From Fidelibacterota bacterium (GTDB lineage Bacteria; Fidelibacterota; UBA2242; B5-G15): a stretch of DNA of 9,983 nucleotides. The notes beneath the pieces were generated by a model, which saw only the letters and a list, made by a program, of their open reading frames with translations, was not told where the DNA came from and did no database searches. The translations under genes were made by a program, and so were the position numbers. The stretch covers positions 1 through 9,983 of the forward strand of contig QNCQ01000048.1 in the NCBI GenBank assembly GCA_003645825.1, given 5' to 3'. This document shows, piece after piece, positions 6,405 to 9,983 of this stretch (the stretch's first letter is position 1; each line of letters starts with the position of its first letter).

Positions 6405-7385
6405 CTATAGCCACCCGTTTTCGATATACCACTGGTAGGTTTCTTGCAGCCCTTTTTTTAGGTCGTAGTCCGGAGAAAATCCCTCTTTCGCCGCCTTTTC
6501 CGATGAACATATCCAGTATAGAGCTTTTAGTTCCTTATACTTGTCAATATTCAACATAGTGACCTTACCCGATAAATACCCCATAGCATTATTTAAGAGA
6601 GCTGCGATACAAACGAAAGTGAGTGGTATTGGAACAGGGACAATCCATGTAGACATCAGTTTAGAGATCAACTTAAAAAGTTCTCTGGTAGTGTATATTT
6701 TCCCATCAGAAACGAAGAACACTTCTCCTGATTCAATCTTTTTATCCAGAGTTAGCAGTACCATTTTCACAAAGTCACTTATATGTACCATAGAGATATA
6801 TCTCTCTTTAAATCCTATGACAGGGCGGATATGCTTTCTTGCATATTTGAAGAATAAAAGCGTTTCGCGATCTCCTGGACCATATACTATAGCCGGTCTT
6901 ATAATGACAACGTTGAACCTATTCCGGGCTTTTGATACAGCAATTTCCCCCGCTAACTTGCTGTCGCCATATGCAGAGATGGGATATGCAGGATCGTTTT
7001 CTCTTTGAGGCACGCCAGGAGAGCTTGAGGGACCTGCTGCTGATTGAGAACTTACATATATAAGTTTTGTTCCTTCTTTGCAAGCTTTTTGCATGGCTTC
7101 GACGAGGTTTTTTGTTCCATAATAATTGATGGAATAGTAATCGCTTTTCTTTTTTGCCTTTATGCAACCTGCAAGGTGAATCACAGCATCCACACCTTTG
7201 AGGGCAGGTGTAAGAGTGTAAGGATCTGCAAAGTTTCCTATGTACCATTCAACAGAGTTAATGAACTCCACCGGTTTCACGCTTGTTTCTCTTATCAAGC
7301 ACCTTACTTCATGTCCGTTGGACAGAAGCCTTTTTACCAGATGTTTTCCTATGAAACCTGTTGAACCTGTTACTAGGATTTTCAT
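6405..7385 (-). CDS. Extended SDR, NAD-dependent epimerase/dehydratase family
   Basis: This 326-residue protein begins directly with the Rossmann nucleotide site TGSTGFIG (6-13, GxxGxxG), so ATG 7385 is the natural start even though its ribosome site is weak. The active-site set is visible: VSSQS (111-115), Tyr139 and Lys143 (YGDSK, YxxxK) and RPAIVYGPGD (163-172). HISD (201-204) and the C-terminal GFSPDYDLKKGL..TYQWY..NGWL are typical of extended SDRs annotated as nucleoside-diphosphate-sugar epimerases, 3-beta-hydroxysteroid-type dehydrogenases or lipid reductases. A short hydrophobic stretch at 248-263 could bind membrane. The gene is the leading partner of the PAP2 gene, which starts 7 bp downstream. 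That pairing favours a lipid or lipid-linked substrate over soluble sugar metabolism, but this is inference. Exact reaction unknown. Confidence 0.9.
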   Translation of the reverse strand: MKILVTGSTGFIGKHLVKRLLSNGHEVRCLIRETSVKPVEFINSVEWYIGNFADPYTLTPALKGVDAVIHLAGCIKAKKKSDYYSINYYGTKNLVEAMQKACKEGTKLIYVSSQSAAGPSSSPGVPQRENDPAYPISAYGDSKLAGEIAVSKARNRFNVVIIRPAIVYGPGDRETLLFFKYARKHIRPVIGFKERYISMVHISDFVKMVLLTLDKKIESGEVFFVSDGKIYTTRELFKLISKLMSTWIVPVPIPLTFVCIAALLNNAMGYLSGKVTMLNIDKYKELKALYWICSSEKAAKEGFSPDYDLKKGLQETYQWYIENGWL

Positions 7386-7414
7386 GTCCAGATCATGAGT
7401 TATAAATCCTGCAA

Positions 7415-7443
7415 AAAATAAGAATAAAAGAGGTTTTATCCAA
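7415..7443 (-). promoter_or_regulatory. Weak candidate promoter for the SDR-PAP2 pair
   Basis: Minus-strand TTGGAT (7438-7443) and TATTTT (7415-7420) are 17 nt apart, placing a start near 7408 and about 22 nt of leader before ATG 7385. Matches are only 3 and 4 of 6. The rest of the 217-bp gap (7386-7602) holds no convincing gene; readthrough from the DUF92 fusion is equally possible. Confidence 0.22.
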
Positions 7444-7576
7444 ACTGAAGGTGAAGAGCAGGCTCATCGGGCGCAGATTATTCTTCTTATCTCCACACTT
7501 TATATGGTATGTATCATCTATCCCTATCTTCAATTTCTCATTTTATATGACTTATTCACATGCTCTTTGTTCTATT

Positions 7577-7597
7577 CCTGAGCGGTGCAGGCTCAGG
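7577..7597 (-). other. Perfect 7-bp inverted repeat just after the kinase-fusion gene
   Basis: CCTGAGC (7577-7583) and GCTCAGG (7591-7597) pair perfectly across a 7-nt loop. The repeat starts 5 bases past the stop codon of the minus-strand gene (7603-7605). On that strand the following bases are AATAGAACAAA, with no T-run, so a classical intrinsic terminator is unlikely. It may stabilise or process the mRNA 3' end, or terminate weakly before the SDR-PAP2 pair. Confidence 0.35.
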
Positions 7598-7602
7598 GGT
7601 AT

Positions 7603-9084
7603 TTAGGAGAGGAGTGAGAGCCCCAGAGCGAATACACCTCCTGAAAGAGTGCAGATCAGGTTTACCACATCGTTGTTTATCCAGTGTACACCGGATATAT
7701 GTTTGCTTCTGATACCACAATGGATTTTCTTCTCCGTTATTTTATTACACTTGGTACATTTGTATTGAGCTTGAATTGTGGCTCCCGCCAGCGAATCTAC
7801 CATAGCGCCGAGGAAGCCCCCTAACAGAGCTGCTTCAGCTATGATTAGCTTATTTCCGCTGCCTGGTAGTCCACCTAAGGACAAAATGAAAGCACCGGCG
7901 ATTGCACCAGCTGTTCCGACAGGTGTAATCCCGCCAGAGGTTCCAGGAAGTACATGCCTGAAATTCAAAATGCTTACAGGTCTTATTCCCGATAGGAGGC
8001 CAATTTCGGTAGCCCATGTATCAGCAGTAGCTGCTGCGAGAGAACCAAGGAATACTATATAAGCTAGATTGCTTTTTGTGTACCAATAAAAGATCGCAGC
8101 TAAGAAAGCAACTCCGCCATTTGCAAAAACCTGGTATATGTCTCTGCGACTTCCTTTTTCAATTATACCCTTGGCTTTCTGTTTTTTCTTTCCTCCAATT
8201 TTGGATAGGATTGACGATAGGATATAAAAAGTTAGCATTGGTAAGGCCCAGCGTATTCCACCTATTGAGAATACAATAGCACCCAATAGCATTGCTCCAA
8301 AAGCTCCACTAATATCCAGAGCCTTTAATCTGTGCGAACCGAGGGCAAGTAACAGGCTGAGAAATATCCACCCGAGAATTGCCAGTAATCCCCCATTCGA
8401 TGTTTCCAGCCCAATGTCATACATAAGAGCTGATAGTAGAGGTAAGCTGAGATTATCGGATCCCGCAAAAGAGATCGATTCTGCAGCGGTGGCTACAATT
8501 CCGACAGTTACTGATAAAATAATTAACCTGGTAAGGCTAAAGTCGGGTTTTATCCATGTTGTGATTACGAGGACAATTACAGTTGCTGAAATGAAAATAG
8601 TAAATAAACCCGTGACACTTTTCTTATCCTTCCACGGGACAAAAAATTTATCACGGGAAAGTCTTGTTCCTAAAATAGAAGCTAAAGGGTCAGAGATTGT
8701 CATAATAGCCATTCCAACGATTAGTATGTAGGCTTTGTCCCAATATAGCAGAATGAGAATGAGAAAGGAGAGGGGGAAAAACACTGTCCCGAGACTAAAC
8801 CGTTCGGTGGAGTGAATCCCTTTCATACCACCCTTTAAGATGTTGACCAGGTTAAGGACAATAAAGATCCCGGCAAGTAGAGATGGCTGAAGGGGAGAAT
8901 GAATTGTGAAAGGAGAGGTCAGTACCAATAGGCCTACTCCTGCATGGACAAATTGTCTTGTGATCTGCCCTGAAACCTTAAACTTTTCGAGCAGAATTCC
9001 ACTTACAAATACGAGAGCAAGTATAGCCACGAAGTAAAAAGCGAAACCAATCCAGTCGTTACCAAAAACGTCATAGAAAGGCAT
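7603..9084 (-). CDS. Fused phytol/dolichol-kinase-like (VTE5-type) and DUF92 (VTE6-type) membrane protein
   Basis: This 493-residue polytopic protein joins two domains usually encoded separately. Residues about 15-240 are a CTP-dependent polyprenol kinase-like domain: ITRQFVHAGVG (41-51), ERFSLGTVFFPLS (94-106), SDPLASILG (131-139), KKSVTG (154-159), and E202 with GSDNLSLP (208-215). Residues about 252-493 are DUF92: GSRRDIYQVFANGG (311-324), ATADTWATEIG (352-362), PGTSGG (380-385), DSLAGA (430-435), a Cys cluster (C443, C446, C456) and WINND (468-472). In plants and cyanobacteria VTE5 makes phytyl-phosphate and VTE6 makes phytyl-diphosphate. The fusion could therefore carry a prenol to its diphosphate in one protein (inference). 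All key motifs are intact. ATG 9084 follows GAGG with good spacing; TTG four codons upstream lacks a ribosome site. Substrate unknown, since nothing here suggests phototrophy. Confidence 0.9.
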   Translation of the reverse strand: MPFYDVFGNDWIGFAFYFVAILALVFVSGILLEKFKVSGQITRQFVHAGVGLLVLTSPFTIHSPLQPSLLAGIFIVLNLVNILKGGMKGIHSTERFSLGTVFFPLSFLILILLYWDKAYILIVGMAIMTISDPLASILGTRLSRDKFFVPWKDKKSVTGLFTIFISATVIVLVITTWIKPDFSLTRLIILSVTVGIVATAAESISFAGSDNLSLPLLSALMYDIGLETSNGGLLAILGWIFLSLLLALGSHRLKALDISGAFGAMLLGAIVFSIGGIRWALPMLTFYILSSILSKIGGKKKQKAKGIIEKGSRRDIYQVFANGGVAFLAAIFYWYTKSNLAYIVFLGSLAAATADTWATEIGLLSGIRPVSILNFRHVLPGTSGGITPVGTAGAIAGAFILSLGGLPGSGNKLIIAEAALLGGFLGAMVDSLAGATIQAQYKCTKCNKITEKKIHCGIRSKHISGVHWINNDVVNLICTLSGGVFALGLSLLS

Positions 9085-9104
9085 TTTTAACCTCAATTTT
9101 CACA

Positions 9105-9134
9105 TTGAATTTTATTATATTTCTCGTGTATAAA
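9105..9134 (+). promoter_or_regulatory. Candidate promoter of the helicase gene
   Basis: TTGAAT (9105-9110) and TATAAA (9129-9134) are 18 nt apart on the plus strand, giving a start near 9141. If real, the mRNA leader is only about 6-21 nt depending on the start codon used. It overlaps the opposing promoter of the kinase fusion almost completely. Confidence 0.35.
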
Positions 9135-9137
9135 CAA
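9109..9137 (-). promoter_or_regulatory. Candidate promoter of the kinase-fusion gene
   Basis: Minus-strand TTGTTT (9132-9137) and TAAAAT (9109-9114) are 17 nt apart. The start would fall near 9102, about 18 nt before ATG 9084, with GAGG inside the leader. Both hexamers lie inside the opposing candidate promoter, so the two polymerases would compete. Confidence 0.35.
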
Positions 9138-9146
9138 GAGAAGCCA

Positions 9147-9983
9147 TTGAAAAATTCAAGGGTGAAGAAGAAAATTGTGGAGCTGACAAAATCCTGCATT
9201 GTCTGTGCTTCTGCAGGCACAGGGAAAACATACACGCTTGTGGAGAGATATCTGGAGGTGCTAAAGCTTGGCCTGGCAGGTCCCGGGGAGATCATAGCGA
9301 TAACTTTTACGGAAGAAGCCGCAAAAGAGATGAAGGAAAGAATAGCAAAAGAAGTAAATCTCTGGGATGCCAATCCTGTCTTAAAAGAGAAAATAATATA
9401 CGGTCTTGGTAATGCTTACATTTCCACAGTGCATAGCTTTTGTAACCGGATTATTCAGGAAAACATGGATGAGATAGAGATACCTTACGACTATCGCATA
9501 ATGGACGAAGCAGAAGAAAATGTTATGCGGGATAGATTTATCAGTCAGTACTTGAATAACCATCTTTTACGTAAGAGTCAGATCATAACATATCTTCTAA
9601 GGTTTTATAGCGTAGCCAGTTTGCGTTCTATGCTAAATCATGCATGGGAAAACTACTTTCTGCTGAGGCAAACGCTGGAAAAAGCACCAGTTGATGAGGA
9701 GAAATATCTCAAGAATGCGAAAGAACTTTTAGCAATGCGTGTCATAGCATTTCTATCAACTCCAGAAATGCGGGATCTTCTCAGTAAGCTGGTTGAATTG
9801 GGGTACATATCTTCTCCAGCGGTGTCCTGGATGTCTCTAGAAAAGATAGACGAAATCTTTTCAATAGATATTCGTAAGATTCGGGATAAAGAGGTAAAGG
9901 TTCTTTTCAAAAAACTCCGTGAGGTATGGAAAAAAATCCCTGTGAATATTACGGAGTGTGATGCAGCTTATGTCGAAATTACC
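9147..9983 (+). CDS. UvrD/RecB/AddA-like superfamily 1 helicase, N-terminal part (cut off by window)
   Basis: The frame is open to the window end (279 residues from TTG 9147). Walker A is ASAGTGKT (21-28, Lys27), motif Ia is AITFTEEAAKEM (51-62), and ISTVHSFC (92-99) matches the motif after Ia in AddA and RecB proteins. These are ATP-driven 3'-5' DNA helicases. AddA partners use the same N-terminus plus a C-terminal nuclease to process double-strand breaks for recombination, but the diagnostic end is outside the window, so UvrD, AddA and RecB cannot be separated. The usual Q-motif before Walker A (a Gln-containing LTxEQ segment) is not visible. The start is uncertain: TTG 9147 has AGAGAAG three bases upstream, GTG 9162 would start six residues before the Leu-Thr-Lys stretch, and GTG 9126 is also in frame; no ATG is available. 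Divergent from the kinase fusion, 62 bp away. Confidence 0.85.
   Translation, partial: MKNSRVKKKIVELTKSCIVCASAGTGKTYTLVERYLEVLKLGLAGPGEIIAITFTEEAAKEMKERIAKEVNLWDANPVLKEKIIYGLGNAYISTVHSFCNRIIQENMDEIEIPYDYRIMDEAEENVMRDRFISQYLNNHLLRKSQIITYLLRFYSVASLRSMLNHAWENYFLLRQTLEKAPVDEEKYLKNAKELLAMRVIAFLSTPEMRDLLSKLVELGYISSPAVSWMSLEKIDEIFSIDIRKIRDKEVKVLFKKLREVWKKIPVNITECDAAYVEIT

Noticed and set aside
6541..7364. Plus-strand frames of 155 and 106 codons opposite the SDR gene
   Set aside because: The minus-strand SDR has every family motif in one frame; these frames show none and have no ribosome sites.
7577..7597. Intrinsic terminator after the kinase fusion
   Set aside because: The stem is perfect over 7 bp but no T-run follows on the minus strand, so I list it only as an inverted repeat.
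7386..7602. Small RNA or extra gene in the 217-bp gap
   Set aside because: Besides the inverted repeat and a weak promoter, I see no ribosome-site-led frame or recognisable RNA fold. A four-codon ATG frame overlapping the SDR start is too short to interpret.
9071..9910. Minus-strand frames opposite the helicase
   Set aside because: The plus-strand frame carries Walker A, motif Ia and the TVHSFC motif in order; the opposite frames are Ser/Phe-rich shadows.

Overview
This is a compact, AT-rich bacterial window. Intergenic gaps are short, purine-rich Shine-Dalgarno sites precede several genes, and sigma70-like -35/-10 pairs can be picked out by eye. Nothing identifies the species. A PTS EIIA-type domain, CNNM/CorC proteins and a UvrD/AddA-like helicase indicate Bacteria. 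No photosynthesis, phage, IS, CRISPR, tRNA or rRNA gene is visible. An uncultivated or deep-branching low-GC bacterium is a reasonable guess, but it is inference only.

Left part (1-2845). A minus-strand APC-family permease runs off the left edge. It is fused at its C-terminus to a PTS EIIA type-2-like domain that keeps the phosphorylatable histidine context. A plus-strand gene for a small charged protein of unknown function (1900-2262) diverges from it. Then comes a small two-helix membrane protein with a soluble PH-like tail (2444-2845). A recognisable promoter lies in the divergent gap on each side.

Middle (2846-5552). Two tandem paralogs of the CNNM/CorC (HlyC-like 'hemolysin') metal-transport family are separated by one base and are clearly co-transcribed. 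A good promoter and a possible 7-codon leader ORF precede them.

Right part (5543-9084, minus strand). Three lipid- or isoprenoid-flavoured genes read leftward. The first is a 493-residue membrane protein that joins a phytol/dolichol-kinase-like domain (VTE5 type) to a DUF92 domain (VTE6 type). A 217-bp gap follows, then an extended SDR (NAD-dependent epimerase/dehydratase family), and 7 bp later a PAP2-type membrane phosphatase/phosphotransferase of the Aur1-like (PAP2_3) kind. The PAP2 gene overlaps the end of the second CorC paralog tail to tail by 10 bp. Together the three could form a lipid-alcohol phosphorylation/dephosphorylation and redox module, but this is a hypothesis from adjacency.

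Right edge (about 9147-9983). The N-terminus of a UvrD/RecB/AddA-like helicase diverges from the kinase fusion, with overlapping back-to-back promoters in the 62-bp gap. No gene-free stretch exceeds 300 bp. The most interesting items are the two domain fusions (permease-EIIA and VTE5-VTE6) and the SDR-PAP2 pair beside the latter.
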